In this document: positions 43,894-56,110 of the stretch, in pieces | Position numbering within the stretch: the first letter of the stretch is position 1 | Layout: the number at the start of each line of letters is the position of its first letter | Assembly: GCF_014650595.1 (NCBI RefSeq) | Contig: NZ_BMVG01000016.1 | Span: forward strand, 1 to 64,000 | DNA: 64,000 nucleotides | Reading direction: 5' to 3' | From: Streptomyces alanosinicus | Lineage (GTDB): Bacteria > Actinomycetota > Actinomycetes > Streptomycetales > Streptomycetaceae | The notes under the pieces: generated by a model | What the model was told of the DNA's origin: nothing | What the model saw: only the letters and a program-made list of their open reading frames with translations | The model's database searches: none | Position numbers and translations under genes: made by a program

Positions 43894-45147
43894 TCAGCGG
43901 CGGGGCAGTTCCAGCAGGTCCACCGGGGCGCCGCCCGGCGGGAGCACCGCGAGACCGTCCGCCAGGGCGAGGCCCCGCAGCATCGCCGGACCGTCGAACG
44001 GCAGCGGCGAGACCTCTTGGCCCGCCGTGAACACCGGCAGCAGCCGGGTGTCGCGCGGATGCCCCGGCAGTGCGGAGCCGGCCGTCAGCCGGAGCGGCTC
44101 GGCACCGTGACGCCCGCCGAGACGGCTGAGCAGCGGCTCGGCCAGGGTGACCAGGCCGGCCACGGCGGCCAGCGGGTTGCCGGGCACCCCGGCGAGCCGG
44201 CGCGCCCGTCCGTCGGCGGTGGCGGGCAGCTCGGCGAGCAGCATGGGGTGACCAGGGCGTACGGCCACGGAGTCGACCAGGAGCCGGGCGTTCACCGCCC
44301 GCAGCGTGTCGTGCAGGAAGTCCACCGGTCCGGCGGCCGTGCTGCCGGTGGTGACCACGACATCGGCGGGCGAGCGGAGCACGGCCTCCCGCAGCGCGGC
44401 GAGGTCGTCGGCGATCAGCCGGCGGCCGATCAGCTCGGCGCCGCACGCGTGCAGCCACGGCGGCAGCAGTGGGCCGAGCGCGTCACGGACGCGCCCCGCG
44501 CGCGGCGCGACCCGCGTGAGCAACTCGTCGCCGAGGACGAACAGTTCCACACTCGGCCGGCGGTGCACCGTCAGCCGGTCGTACCCGGCCGCCGCCGCCA
44601 GGCCCAGCACCCGCTCGGTCACGGTGGTGCCGGCGGGGAGCAGCGGCTCGCCGGAGCGGCACTCCTGGCCGCGCGGCCGGATGTCCTGACTCTCGGGCAC
44701 CGGTGCGGGGGAGCGGTCGTCGAGCCTGCCCCGCGCGGTGTCCGCCGCACCGTGCTCGTGCCGCAGCACGGCGGTCGCGCCCGCGGGCACCGGGGCGCCG
44801 GTGGCGATGGGGACGGCCGTGTCCCGCCCGAGCGGCAGGGGCTCCTGGCCGGCCAGGACACCGGCGCCGGCGAGCCGCCAGGGGCCCGGTCCGGACACGG
44901 CCCAGCCGTCCATCGCGGCCGTCGCGAACGGTGGCAGGTCGGTGAGTGCCAGGAGCGGTTCGGCCAGCGCGTGCCCCAGCGCGTCGGCCAGGGCGCGGGG
45001 GACCGAGGGCAGCGGCTGCCCGGCGCAGGACCGGGCGATCGAGCGGGCCCGCTCCCAGGTCCGGGCGGACCGGAGCGCGCCGGGCTCGGTCCGCGATCCG
45101 TTCGCTGCCAGGCCGTCGGCCGTCCGGGATGCCGTCATGCCGGTCAT
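43894..45147 (-). CDS. moeA: Molybdopterin molybdenumtransferase
   Basis: A 417-residue protein that inserts molybdate into adenylated molybdopterin. DLPPFATAAMDGWAV, PIATGAPVPAGATAVLR and VFVLGDEL-like (VELFVLGDELLT) are present. The MoCF-type domain has VVVTTGSTAAGPVDFL and RPGHPMLLAEL, followed by RLAGVPGNPLAAV. It is divergent from a molybdopterin-dependent oxidoreductase, the natural consumer of its product. Confidence 0.9.
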   Translation of the reverse strand: MTGMTASRTADGLAANGSRTEPGALRSARTWERARSIARSCAGQPLPSVPRALADALGHALAEPLLALTDLPPFATAAMDGWAVSGPGPWRLAGAGVLAGQEPLPLGRDTAVPIATGAPVPAGATAVLRHEHGAADTARGRLDDRSPAPVPESQDIRPRGQECRSGEPLLPAGTTVTERVLGLAAAAGYDRLTVHRRPSVELFVLGDELLTRVAPRAGRVRDALGPLLPPWLHACGAELIGRRLIADDLAALREAVLRSPADVVVTTGSTAAGPVDFLHDTLRAVNARLLVDSVAVRPGHPMLLAELPATADGRARRLAGVPGNPLAAVAGLVTLAEPLLSRLGGRHGAEPLRLTAGSALPGHPRDTRLLPVFTAGQEVSPLPFDGPAMLRGLALADGLAVLPPGGAPVDLLELPRR

Positions 45148-45195
45148 CGTTGAACAGCCGTCCGGCGAAACTCAAAGAGGCCTGGTTTGTTTACC

Positions 45196-45236
45196 GATAG
45201 GCGGCTCCTATTCGATAGCCCGCACTTATCAAGTGA
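45196..45236. promoter_or_regulatory. Inverted repeats in the molybdoenzyme promoter, possible LysR sites
   Basis: ATAGG-CGGCT-CCTAT and CACTT-ATC-AAGTG are two short perfect dyads between moeA and the oxidoreductase. They fit LysR-type spacing, and a LysR gene lies at the far end of the oxidoreductase. Confidence 0.4.
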
Positions 45237-45250
45237 TCGAGAAGGCCTCT

Positions 45251-47622
45251 TTGACTTGTCTGCGGGCAGGGGCGGATTCTGTCCTGCGGTCACAACAGAA
45301 AGAGGCGGACCGGATCCTGAGCGAGATCGAGGACCCCGGCGACGATCTGACGGTCACCCCGCCCAAGAGCTGGGCGACCGGTGTGCCGGCGGTCACGCAC
45401 GCACTGCAGTACGTGCTGGGCCAGGCGACCGTACGACGCACCGCGCTGACCCTGCTGAACATCAATCAGGCCAAAGGGTTCGACTGTCCGGGATGCGCCT
45501 GGCCCGAGCCCGCGCCGGGCAAACGGCACCTGAAACGAATACTGCGAGAACGGCGCCAAGCACATCGCCGACGAAGCCACCTCGCGGCGGATCACGGCCG
45601 AGTTCTTCCGCCGGAATTCGATCGCCGAACTGGGCGCCAGATCCGATTACTGGCTCAATCAGCAGGGCCGGCTGACCGAGCCGATGATCAAGCGGCCGGG
45701 CGCCACCCACTACGAACCGATCGGCTGGGACGAGGCGTTCGACGTCCTCGCCGGGGAACTGCGCCGGCTGGACTCCCCGGACGAGACCCTCTTCTACACC
45801 TCCGGCCGGCTCAACAACGAAGCCGCCTTCCTGCTGCAGCTCTTCGCCCGCGCCTACGGCACCAACAACCTGCCGGACTGCTCCAACATGTGCCACGAGT
45901 CCAGCGGCTCCGCGCTGCAGGAGACACTGGGCATCGGCAAAGGCAGTGTCTCCCTGGACGACATCCACACCGCGGACCTCGTCTTCGCCGTGGGGGAGAA
46001 CCCGGGCACCAACCATCCGCGGATGCTGACCGCGCTGGAGGAGACCAAGCGCAACGGCGGAAAGGTCATCGCGGTCAACCCGCTGCCGGAGGCCGGACTC
46101 ATCCGCTTCAAGCATCCGCAGAAGGCCCGCGGAGTCCTCGGCCGGGGCACGGCGATAGCCGACCGGTTCCTGCAGATCCGCCCCGGCGGCGATCTCGCCC
46201 TGTTCCAGGCGCTCAACCGGCTGCTGCTGGAGGCCGAGGACGAGCGGCCCGGCACCGTGCTCGACCACGCCTTCATCAGCGCGCACACCACCGGCTTCAC
46301 CGATTTCGCCGACCATGCCCGGAAGGTTTCGTGGGAGGGCGTCCTCGCCGCGACCGGGATCGCTCGCGAGGAGATCGAAGGCGTCCACGACCTCGTGCTG
46401 CGGAGCGGGAAGATCATCGTCTGCTGGGCCATGGGACTCACCCAGCACAAGCACGGCGTCCCCACCATCCGCGAAGTCGTCGACTTCCTGCTGCTGCGCG
46501 GCAACATCGGCAGGCCCGGCGCGGGGGTGTGTCCGGTGCGCGGCCACAGCAACGGACAGGGCGACCGCACCATGGGCATCTGGGAGCGCATGCCCCAGAC
46601 GTTCCTCGATGCCCTGGGCCGAGAGTTCGGCTTCACCCCGCCCGCACACCACGGACTGGACTCCGCCGACGCCATCCCTGGCCATGCGCGACGGCACCGC
46701 GAAGGTCTTCCTCGGCGTGGCCGGCAACTTCGTACGGGCCACACCCGACAGCCGGGTCACCGAGGAGGCGATGCGCCGCTGCCGGCTCACCGCGCACATC
46801 TCGACCAAGCTCAACCGCTCCCACACGGTTTGTGGAGACACCGCCCTCGTCCTGCCCACCCTCGGCCGCAGCGACCGCGACGTCCAGGCGTCCGGCGAGC
46901 AGTTCATCACCGTCGAGGACTCCATGAGCGAGGTGCACGCCTCCCGCGGCCGCCTGCCACCCGCCTCCCCGCACCTGCTCAGCGCGGTCGCGATCATCAG
47001 CCGGCTGGCCCGCGCCACCCTCGGCGACACACCGGCCATCCCCTGGGAGGAGTTCGAGGCGGACTACGGCACCGTCCGCGACCGTTTCGCCCGCGTCGTA
47101 CCAGGCTTCGAGAACTTCAACGCCCGGGTGGCCGGGGCCGGTGGCTTCCGGCTGCCCAACCCGGTCAACCAGCGGGTGTTCCGCACACCGGGCGGCAAGG
47201 CCGTGTTCACCGTCAACGAGTTCACGATGCCCGACATCCCCGAGGGCCGTCTGCTGCTGCAGACGTTGCGCTCCCACAACCAGTGGAACACCGTGCCGTA
47301 CGCGATGAACGACCGCTACCGCGGCATCCACGACGCCCGCCGGGTCGTGCTCGTCAACCCCGCCGACCTCACGGCCCTCGGGTTCGCCGACCGTGACCGG
47401 GTGGACCTGGTGGCCGTCTGGCACGACGGGCCGGAGCGCCGGGCGGGGGACTTCCACGTCGTCGCCTACCTCATCAGCCGCGGCTCCGCCGCCGCCTACT
47501 ATCCCGAGACCAATGTCCTGGTGCCGCTGGACAGCGTCGCCGACATCAGCAACACCCCCACGTCCAAAGCCGTGCTGATCCGCATGGAGCCCACATCCGC
47601 CGACGCCGACCGCCCCAGCTGA
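45251..47622 (+). pseudogene. FdhF/YdeP-family molybdopterin oxidoreductase, two frameshifts
   Basis: Codes for a roughly 760-residue molybdenum enzyme related to formate dehydrogenase H and E. coli YdeP. The first frame carries TPPKSWATGVPAVTHALQY and GFDCPGCAWPEPAPGKRH. An extra A at about 45540 shifts to CENGAKHIADEATSR and the main domain (FYTSGRLNNEAAFLLQLF, MCHESSGSALQETLGIG, GRPGAGVCPVRGHSNGQGD). A second shift at about 46683 leads to the C-terminus (LLQTLRSHNQWNTVPYAMND, AAYYPETNVLVPLDSVA). No ATG start fits. TTG 45251 (SD GAGAAGG) or a CTG at 45317 are the options. Confidence 0.85.
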
Positions 47623-47644
47623 ATCCGCACCCGCCCGGACACGG

Positions 47645-48571
47645 CTAGCGGCCCGGGTCTCCGGGCACGCGTTCCAGCGCGGCGGCCACGTCGGTCGTGC
47701 GGGCGATGTCCGTCAGGGCCCGCGCCATCACCGAGTCGGGTTCCCGGGCGGCGACCACCAGGCCCACGGGCACCGCGGCGGCGGGCTCGACCAGCGGTGC
47801 GGCCCGCATCCCCGGCGGGACACCGAACACATGCAGCCAGGCATGCGGTACGACGCTCGCCCACCGTCCCGTCCGCACATGGGCGAACAGCGCCGCCACG
47901 GAGTCGGTCTCCAGCCGTGGCGAGGGCTGTGTCCCGGCCCGCGCGAACAGTTCGTCCAGCACCCGGCGCCCCTGCATCGCCGGGGTCAGCAGGCACAGCG
48001 ACAGCCGTGACGCCTCCGCCCACGTGGCCGTCGTACGCCGGGCCAGGCCGTCGGCGGCCGTGAGCAGCAGGACGTAGCGCTCCTGATACAGCGGAACCGT
48101 GTGGAAGTGCGCCGACAGATCCTCACGCAGATAGGTGATCCCGGCGTCCAGCTCGAAGTTCTGCAGCTGCCGAAGGATGTCCACCGACTGCAGATCCGCG
48201 ATCACCTCCACCGTGACCGGTGGATGTGCCGCGCAGAACGGGCCGGTCAGCTGGGCGACGGCGCCGGACGCGGTCGGCACGGAACCGATCCGTATCCGGC
48301 CGCTCAACCCGCTGCGCAGCGCGTCGACCCCGTCCTACAGGGCGTCACGGTCGGCGAGGATCCGCTGCGCCCAGACGACGATGCGCTCCCCCTCCGGGGT
48401 GAGGCCCTCGTACCTGCGGCCGCGCCGCACCAGCGGCATGTCGAGCTCCTCCTCCAGCTTGCGCAGCGCCTCCGACAGCGCGGGCTGGGAGACATGGCAG
48501 GACTGGGCGGCACGGGCGAAATGCCGCTCCCGGGAGAGGGCGACGAGATATTCCAGCTGACGGAAGAGCAC
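47645..48571 (-). pseudogene. LysR-family regulator with an in-frame TAG
   Basis: From GTG 48571 the frame gives FRQLEYLVALSRERHFARAA, SQPALSEALRKLEEELDMPL and TPEGERIVVWAQRILADRDAL, a complete LysR helix-turn-helix. A TAG then interrupts at 48335-48337 where Lys (AAG) is expected. The same frame continues with GVDALRSGLSGRIRIGSVP and a full effector domain. A single A-to-T change explains it, unlike the indels elsewhere. A truncated DNA-binding fragment may still be made. LysR genes are commonly adjacent to FdhF/YdeP homologues. Confidence 0.85.
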
Positions 48572-48776
48572 GGCACGGGTGTACCCGACCGCCGCTCGCA
48601 AAGCCAGTCCGCGGCCGTGCGGGAGCTACGGACGAGCGAGGGGCGGTGACTCAACGTTGTCGGACGTGGTGATACGTGTCCTCCGTTTGCGGTGCTGTGT
48701 CCGGCGGGGTTCAGTGAGTACGGACCCCGGAACAACGACCCCGCGCGGATCACCGGCCCCACGTCCAGGAGCAGTC

Positions 48777-51298
<2,522 letters not shown>

Positions 51299-51305
<7 letters not shown>

Positions 51306-51329
51306 CGCAGCGATGACGCAGCGATGACG
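51299..51329. repeat. 12-bp tandem repeat at the clp gene end
   Basis: GCGATGACGCAG is repeated about two and a half times, starting in the last codons and stop of the Clp gene and reaching the next ribosome site. It repeats TGA in the same frame. Confidence 0.8.
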
Positions 51330-51338
51330 GAGGTCTCC

Positions 51339-51551
51339 ATGGCGCACCATCACCACAAGCCCGACGAGCGGGTCGGGAAAGACCCGGACACCGGTCACGG
51401 CCGGGGCGCGCCGCGCCGGCCCGACGAGGCACAACGCGACGAGCGCACCCGCGAGGACCGCCGGGAGACGGGGCTGCCGGTCGGCAAGTGGGAGGACTCC
51501 GGACCCCAGCGCGAGGAGGAACAGCCCGAGACCGACCGCGAGCAGAGCTGA
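51339..51551 (+). CDS. Small highly charged hydrophilic protein
   Basis: A 70-residue protein; GGAGGT at 51329-51334 favours the ATG at 51339 (MAHHHHKPDERVG) over 51324. It is almost entirely Asp, Glu, Arg, Lys, His, Pro and Gly with no predicted fold, resembling intrinsically disordered stress proteins. Located 33 bp after the Clp gene and perhaps co-transcribed. Confidence 0.65.
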   Translation: MAHHHHKPDERVGKDPDTGHGRGAPRRPDEAQRDERTREDRRETGLPVGKWEDSGPQREEEQPETDREQS

Positions 51552-51612
51552 CACCGGCACGGTGTCCGAGCCCCTGCCCTCACCAGATCCCCGCTCCCCA
51601 CAGGAGGTTTCG

Positions 51613-51690
51613 ATGTCCTCGAAGCGACGCCGGAAGAAGAAGTCGCGGCGCAACCACGCCGCCAATCACGGCAAGCGGCCCCAGTCCTGA
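51613..51690 (+). CDS. 25-residue Arg/Lys-rich peptide
   Basis: AGGAGG at 51602-51607 precedes ATG 51613. The product, MSSKRRRKKKSRRNHAANHG+KRPQS, is strongly basic. I recall very similar short basic proteins annotated in other streptomycetes. It probably binds nucleic acid or the ribosome (inference). A strong terminator follows 29 bp later, so it is the last gene of the Clp transcript or its own small unit. Confidence 0.7.
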   Translation: MSSKRRRKKKSRRNHAANHGKRPQS

Positions 51691-51718
51691 AGCCCGGGAG
51701 GGACCGGGAGGGGACCGA

Positions 51719-51748
51719 GGGCGCCGGCAGCATCCGTGGCCGGCGCCC
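51719..51748. terminator. Terminator after the Clp region
   Basis: Perfect 10-bp stem GGGCGCCGGC / GCCGGCGCCC with a 10-base loop, followed by TCCTCGTG. Confidence 0.85.
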
Positions 51749-51901
51749 TCCTCGTGCGAGCGGCGGCTTCGAGCCACGCGGCGAGCGGTGAGCGCACGGA
51801 TCCACTGGGAGAACGGACCTGTTCACCGGCAGACTCGGACCCATGAGACCCACGACGCCACCTCGCGCCCCCTCGAACGCGATCAGGTCGAGGTGTACCG
51901 C

Positions 51902-53326
51902 ATGACGTCCGCCGTGGTGGTCGGCGGCGGACCCAACGGGCTCGCCGGCGCCGCTCTGCTCGCCAGGGCGGGACTGGACGTCACGCTGCTGGAGGCGGCC
52001 GACGAGGTCGGCGGCGGCACCCGCAGCCATGAGGCACTGCTGCCGGGGCTCCTGCACGACCACTGCGCGGCCGTCCACCCCACGGCGGTCACCTCCCCGG
52101 CCCTGCGCGCGCTCGGCCTCGAAGAACACGGGCTGCGCTGGCTCACGGCGGACATCGACTGCGTCCACCCGCTGGACGACGGCAGCGCCGGGGTACTGCT
52201 GCGGTCCGTCGAGGCCACCGCCCGCATGCTCGGGCCCGACGGAGACCGCTACCGCGCCCTCTTCGCCACTCCGGTACGGCACTGGGACGCACTGGCGCAC
52301 GAGGTGATGGGCCCCCTGCTACGCATCCCCTCGCACCCGCTGCTGCTCGCCCGCTTCGGCCTGCCCACCACCCTTCCCGCCACCGTCCTCGCCCGTCTCT
52401 TCACCACCCCGCAGGCGCGGGCCCTGTGGGCGGGCGTCGCGGCGCACGCCTTCCGTCCGCTGTCGCGCCCGTTCACCTCGGCGAGCGGGCTCGGCATCCT
52501 CACCGCGGGACACGCCGCCGGCTGGGCCGTGGCCGAAGGCGGCTCACAGTCCATCGCCCGCAGCATGGAAACGGTGCTGCGCAAGCACGGCGGCACCATC
52601 CACACCGGCGTCCGCGTCACCGACCACCGGCAGCTCCCGCCCGCCGACGTCACCCTCCTCGACCTCGACCCCGGCCAGGTCGCCGCGCTCTACGGGGACC
52701 GGCTCCCGGCCCGGGTGCGGGGCGCCTACCGGCGCTTTCGCCGCGCACCCGCGGCCTTCAAGCTCGACCTGGCCGTCGAAGGGGGCGTGCCCTGGACGAA
52801 CGAACACGCGCGACGGGCCTGCACCGTGCACCTCGGCGGCCCGTCGGCCGAGGTGGTCCGTGCGGAGCGGGACGTCGTGGCCGGTCGTATGCCGGAGCGC
52901 CCCTTCGTGCTGGTCGGCCAGCAGTACCTGGCCGACCCCTCCCGCTCGGTGGGCGACGTCCACCCCCTGTACACCTACGCCCATGTCCCGCACGGCTACG
53001 ACGGGGACGCGAGCGAAGCGATACTCCGTCAGCTGGAACGGTTCGCCCCCGGCGTCCGCGACCGTGTCGTGGGCCGACAGGCCACCCCGCCCGCCGCGTT
53101 CGCCACCGCCAACCCCAACTTCGCCGGCGGCGACATCATCACCGGCGCCCGGACGACCCCGCAGCTCATCCTCGGCCCCCGCCCGACCGCCGAGCCGTAC
53201 GCGACCGGCCTGCCGGGTGTGTACCTGTGCTCGGCGGCGACCCCGCCCGGCCCCGGCGCGCACGGCATGTGCGGTGCCGGCGCCGCGGCCGCCGCGCTGC
53301 GCCACCTCCGGGGCGGGTCCGGCTAG
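51902..53326 (+). CDS. FAD-dependent oxidoreductase, phytoene-desaturase-like
   Basis: A 474-residue protein of the carotenoid-desaturase-like amine oxidase group. The N-terminal dinucleotide motif is VVVGGGPNGLAGAALLARAG with VGGGTRSHEALLPG. The C-terminal FAD motif is GLPGVYLCSAATPPGPGAHG with MCGAGAAAAAL. No carotenoid synthesis genes are nearby. The substrate is unknown. It may be lipid- or retinoid-like, as for retinol-saturase-type relatives. Confidence 0.82.
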   Translation: MTSAVVVGGGPNGLAGAALLARAGLDVTLLEAADEVGGGTRSHEALLPGLLHDHCAAVHPTAVTSPALRALGLEEHGLRWLTADIDCVHPLDDGSAGVLLRSVEATARMLGPDGDRYRALFATPVRHWDALAHEVMGPLLRIPSHPLLLARFGLPTTLPATVLARLFTTPQARALWAGVAAHAFRPLSRPFTSASGLGILTAGHAAGWAVAEGGSQSIARSMETVLRKHGGTIHTGVRVTDHRQLPPADVTLLDLDPGQVAALYGDRLPARVRGAYRRFRRAPAAFKLDLAVEGGVPWTNEHARRACTVHLGGPSAEVVRAERDVVAGRMPERPFVLVGQQYLADPSRSVGDVHPLYTYAHVPHGYDGDASEAILRQLERFAPGVRDRVVGRQATPPAAFATANPNFAGGDIITGARTTPQLILGPRPTAEPYATGLPGVYLCSAATPPGPGAHGMCGAGAAAAALRHLRGGSG

Positions 53327-53510
53327 ACGCTCTTGACCGCCGGAACCGACCGCTCCGCGGCCCGCCCGGATACCGCGCGGGTTGTACGCCGCGCCGCGCT
53401 ACCGCGGTCGGTGGAGCCAGGAGTCAACTCCCCGGTTGGCGACGGCGGAAGCAGGTACGCATAGCTTCTGTGGCGTGCCGATGGGCACTCGACAACAGGG
53501 GGAAAGAACC

Positions 53511-53960
53511 ATGCGAACCACCATCCTCAGTAGGACGCTCCTCAGCGCCACGACCGTCGTCGCCCTGGCCGCCGGCAGCCTCGCCGCCGCGGGCACCGGC
53601 TTCGCCGCGCCCTCGGCCGCCCGCCCGGCGGCGACCACCGAGGCCGTCACCCCGCAGGCGGTGAACAACCTCGGCCTGAACGCCACCGAGGCCAAGAAGG
53701 TCCAGCACTGGCTGAAGACGTACTGGGGTTACACCGGCGCCATCGACGGCCGGCTCGGCACCAACAGCTGGAAGGCCTTCCAGCGCTGCCTGAAGAAGTA
53801 CTGGGGTTACACCGGCCCGATCGACGGCATCGTCGGCAAGGGCACGGTCCAGGGCCTGCAGCGCCTGCTGAAGGCCTACTGGGGCTACACCGGTGGGATC
53901 GACGGCATCGCCGGTTCCGGCACCAGGGCCGCCTTCAAGCACTTCGCCAACGGCCGCTGA
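53511..53960 (+). CDS. Secreted peptidoglycan-binding-like triple-repeat protein
   Basis: A 149-residue protein with GGGGGAAAG upstream. The signal peptide ends near GFAAPSA. Three tandem units of about 38 residues follow, each with YWGYTG-x-IDG-x2-G followed by a short helix (NSWKAFQRCLKKYWGYTG, GLQRLLKAYWGYTGGIDG). The pattern resembles shortened PG_binding_1 motifs. It would be released to the cell wall or medium. It ends in a strong terminator. Catalytic residues are absent. Confidence 0.8.
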   Translation: MRTTILSRTLLSATTVVALAAGSLAAAGTGFAAPSAARPAATTEAVTPQAVNNLGLNATEAKKVQHWLKTYWGYTGAIDGRLGTNSWKAFQRCLKKYWGYTGPIDGIVGKGTVQGLQRLLKAYWGYTGGIDGIAGSGTRAAFKHFANGR

Positions 53961-53997
53961 GTCCCCCCGGGCCGGCTGACCGGTCCGTCCTTTCCCT

Positions 53998-54034
53998 CGC
54001 CCCCGTTCCGGACGAGAAGTCCGGGACGGGGGCG
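53998..54034. terminator. Terminator after the secreted repeat protein
   Basis: A 16-bp stem CGCCCCCGTTCCGGAC / GTCCGGGACGGGGGCG, with one G-U pair and a 5-base loop. Confidence 0.85.
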
Positions 54035-54046
54035 GGCCGTTGCGTT

Positions 54047-54550
54047 TCACAGCTCCTTGTCCGCGTCGGAGAAGGAGCCGGTCAGAAAGCCGCCGCCTAG
54101 GGGCGAGTACGGCACGAAGGCGACACCCGGTTCGGCGGCCGCGCCCACCACACTGCGCTCCACGTCCCGGCTGAACAGCGACGCCCGCACCAGCTCGGCC
54201 ATGGCGCCGACCGACTCGGCCAGCGGGATCACGGGGTCGCGACGGTGCATGTAATACAGGCCGATGACCTCGACGTTCAGCCGGGGCGGACTCGCCTCGA
54301 CCGCCGTCCTGAGGTAGCCGGGATCGTTGCGGATGGCCCGGTATGCGGGGTCGTCCGCGCGGTATCCGATACCGAACTTGGTGGCCAGGATGATCTCGTC
54401 GCGATGCGCGGCCACGAACGGCGCGAGGAACTCCTCGTTGGCGCCGACGCCGTACATGTCGGCGGTGTCGATGAGGGCCTCGTCGGTCTGTCCGTAGGCC
54501 GCGCTGATGCTCCAGGTCCCGCTCGTCGAACCGGCGTTGACCGGCATGTG
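54047..54550 (-). pseudogene. Aldo/keto reductase eroded by in-frame deletions
   Basis: The frame reads SAAYGQTDEA, then LIDTADMYGVGANEEF, IILATKFGIGYRADDPAY, GLYYMHRRDP, LFSRDVERSV and FVPYSPLGGGFLTGSF. These are aldo/keto reductase blocks in the right order, including the catalytic Asp, Tyr, Lys and His. Missing are the N-terminal strand, about 18 residues before LIDTADMYG, about 28 residues after AMAELV, and the C-terminal third. All joins keep frame. It should not fold as a TIM barrel. Confidence 0.8.
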
Positions 54551-54605
54551 ACCGCACACCTGTGCCATCTCCTTCAAGTGCGCTTGAGGCAAGTGCCCTC
54601 GGCGA

Positions 54606-55202
54606 TCAGTGAAGCTTCTGGTGCGCGGCGAGCATGGCGACGAACTTCTCGATGCGGGCCGCACGCGTCTCGGGCTTCTTCGCGTCCTGGATCCGGTAGA
54701 GGACCGCGTACCGGTTGCGGCTGTCGAGTGTGGCGAAGAAGTCACGCGCCGCAGGCGAGGCGTCCAGGGCCGCCCGGAGGTCGTCGGGGACCGTGGCCGT
54801 GCGCTGATTGGCGTACGCCGCCTCCCAGCGACCGTCCGCCTTTGCCTTCTCCACCTCCCGCAGACCGGCCGGTCGCATCCGGCCCTGCTCCGCCAGTTCG
54901 ATGGCCTTCTGCCGGTTCACCTTCGACCATCTGCTGCCCGGCCGGCGCGGGGTGAAGCGCTGCAGCCAGTGCTGCTCGTCCAGCTTCTTCTTCTGCCCGT
55001 CGATCCAGCCGAAGCAGAGCGCCGACTCCAGTGCCCCCGGGTAGCCGACGCCGTCGATCCCGGAGTCCTTTCTCGGGATCTTCAGCCAGACACCGCGCAC
55101 GTCGGCGTGCCGCTCCTCCAGCCACCCTTCCCATGCCTCCTGCGAGGCGAAAGCGAGGATCGGATCGGCCCCGATCGGTGCTCCGTCCGACATGTGCCCC
55201 AT
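54606..55202 (-). CDS. YdeI/OmpD-associated family protein
   Basis: A 198-residue protein (MGHMSDGAPI; a start at 55193 is equally possible). AWEGWLEERHADVRGVWLKI, ALCFGWIDGQKKKLDE and RFTPRRPGSRWSKVNRQKA match the YdeI/bacteriocin-protection family. The C-terminal DARYAVLYRIQ-like helix (NRYAVLYRIQDAKKPETR) is typical. The function is poorly defined. Intact. Confidence 0.82.
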   Translation of the reverse strand: MGHMSDGAPIGADPILAFASQEAWEGWLEERHADVRGVWLKIPRKDSGIDGVGYPGALESALCFGWIDGQKKKLDEQHWLQRFTPRRPGSRWSKVNRQKAIELAEQGRMRPAGLREVEKAKADGRWEAAYANQRTATVPDDLRAALDASPAARDFFATLDSRNRYAVLYRIQDAKKPETRAARIEKFVAMLAAHQKLH

Positions 55203-55263
55203 CAAAACCCGTCCCGTCGATGGGGTCAATCCATCCCGGCGGAGCGCGTGGTGCCCCGCTCGC

Positions 55264-56013
55264 TCAGGCCGCATACCCCCCGTCCACCGAGAGTTCCGCG
55301 CCCGTCACATACGCCGTCTCCGGTCCCGCCAGATAGGCCACCGCGGTCGCCACCTCCTCCGCCGTGCCGTAACGGCCCACAGATGTCATGGCTGCCTGGT
55401 CGGACGCGAAGGGGCCGTCCGCGGGGTTCATGTCCGTGTCGATCGGACCCGGATGTATGACGTTCGCGGTGATCCCGCTCCCGCCCAGCTCGCGGGCCAG
55501 CGCCTTGGTCAGCCCGACGACCGCCGACTTGCTCATCGTGTACAGCGTGCTGCCGGGGCCCGGTGTGCGCCGGGTGAGGCAACTGCCGACGGTGATGATC
55601 CGCCCGCCGGGTGCCATGAGCGCGACGGCGGCCTGGGCGGTCAGGAAGACCCCGCGTACGTTCACCGCGATCACGTGGTCGACGTCGGTGAGCGACATGT
55701 CCTCCAGCGGTCGCATGACGCCGACGGCCGCGTTGTTCACCAGGATGTCCAGACCTCCGAGTGCCTCGGCCGCACGGACCACCGCACCTGCCGCCTCCTG
55801 CGCGTCCGCGGCGTCGGCGCGCAGGGCGACCGCCCGCCGCCCCAGCGCTTCCACGGCCCGCACCACCTCCTCCGCGGCCTCCTTCCCGTGCACATAGGTC
55901 ACGGCCACATCCGCGCCCTCCCGCGCCAGTCGCAGTGCCGTCGCCGCACCGATGCCCCGGCTGCCGCCGGTGACGAGGGCCTTCTTGCCGTTCAGGTTCG
56001 TGTGTGAAGTCAT
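55264..56013 (-). CDS. Short-chain dehydrogenase/reductase, FabG-like
   Basis: A 249-residue classical SDR. ALVTGGSRGIGAATALRLAR, DILVNNAAVGVM, the catalytic Ser in ITVGSCLTRR and Tyr/Lys in YTMSKSAVVGL, and ending TGAELSVDGGYAA. A conventional NAD(P)-dependent oxidoreductase of unknown substrate. Single gene in this context. Confidence 0.9.
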   Translation of the reverse strand: MTSHTNLNGKKALVTGGSRGIGAATALRLAREGADVAVTYVHGKEAAEEVVRAVEALGRRAVALRADAADAQEAAGAVVRAAEALGGLDILVNNAAVGVMRPLEDMSLTDVDHVIAVNVRGVFLTAQAAVALMAPGGRIITVGSCLTRRTPGPGSTLYTMSKSAVVGLTKALARELGGSGITANVIHPGPIDTDMNPADGPFASDQAAMTSVGRYGTAEEVATAVAYLAGPETAYVTGAELSVDGGYAA

Positions 56014-56110
56014 GTGTCCATCTCACCGGCGGGACGAGAGGGACGCTGGCGGCGAACGGACCTCGACCTGCCGGAGCACGTCAGCGGAGATCGGAGCAGG
56101 TCGGCGGAGA

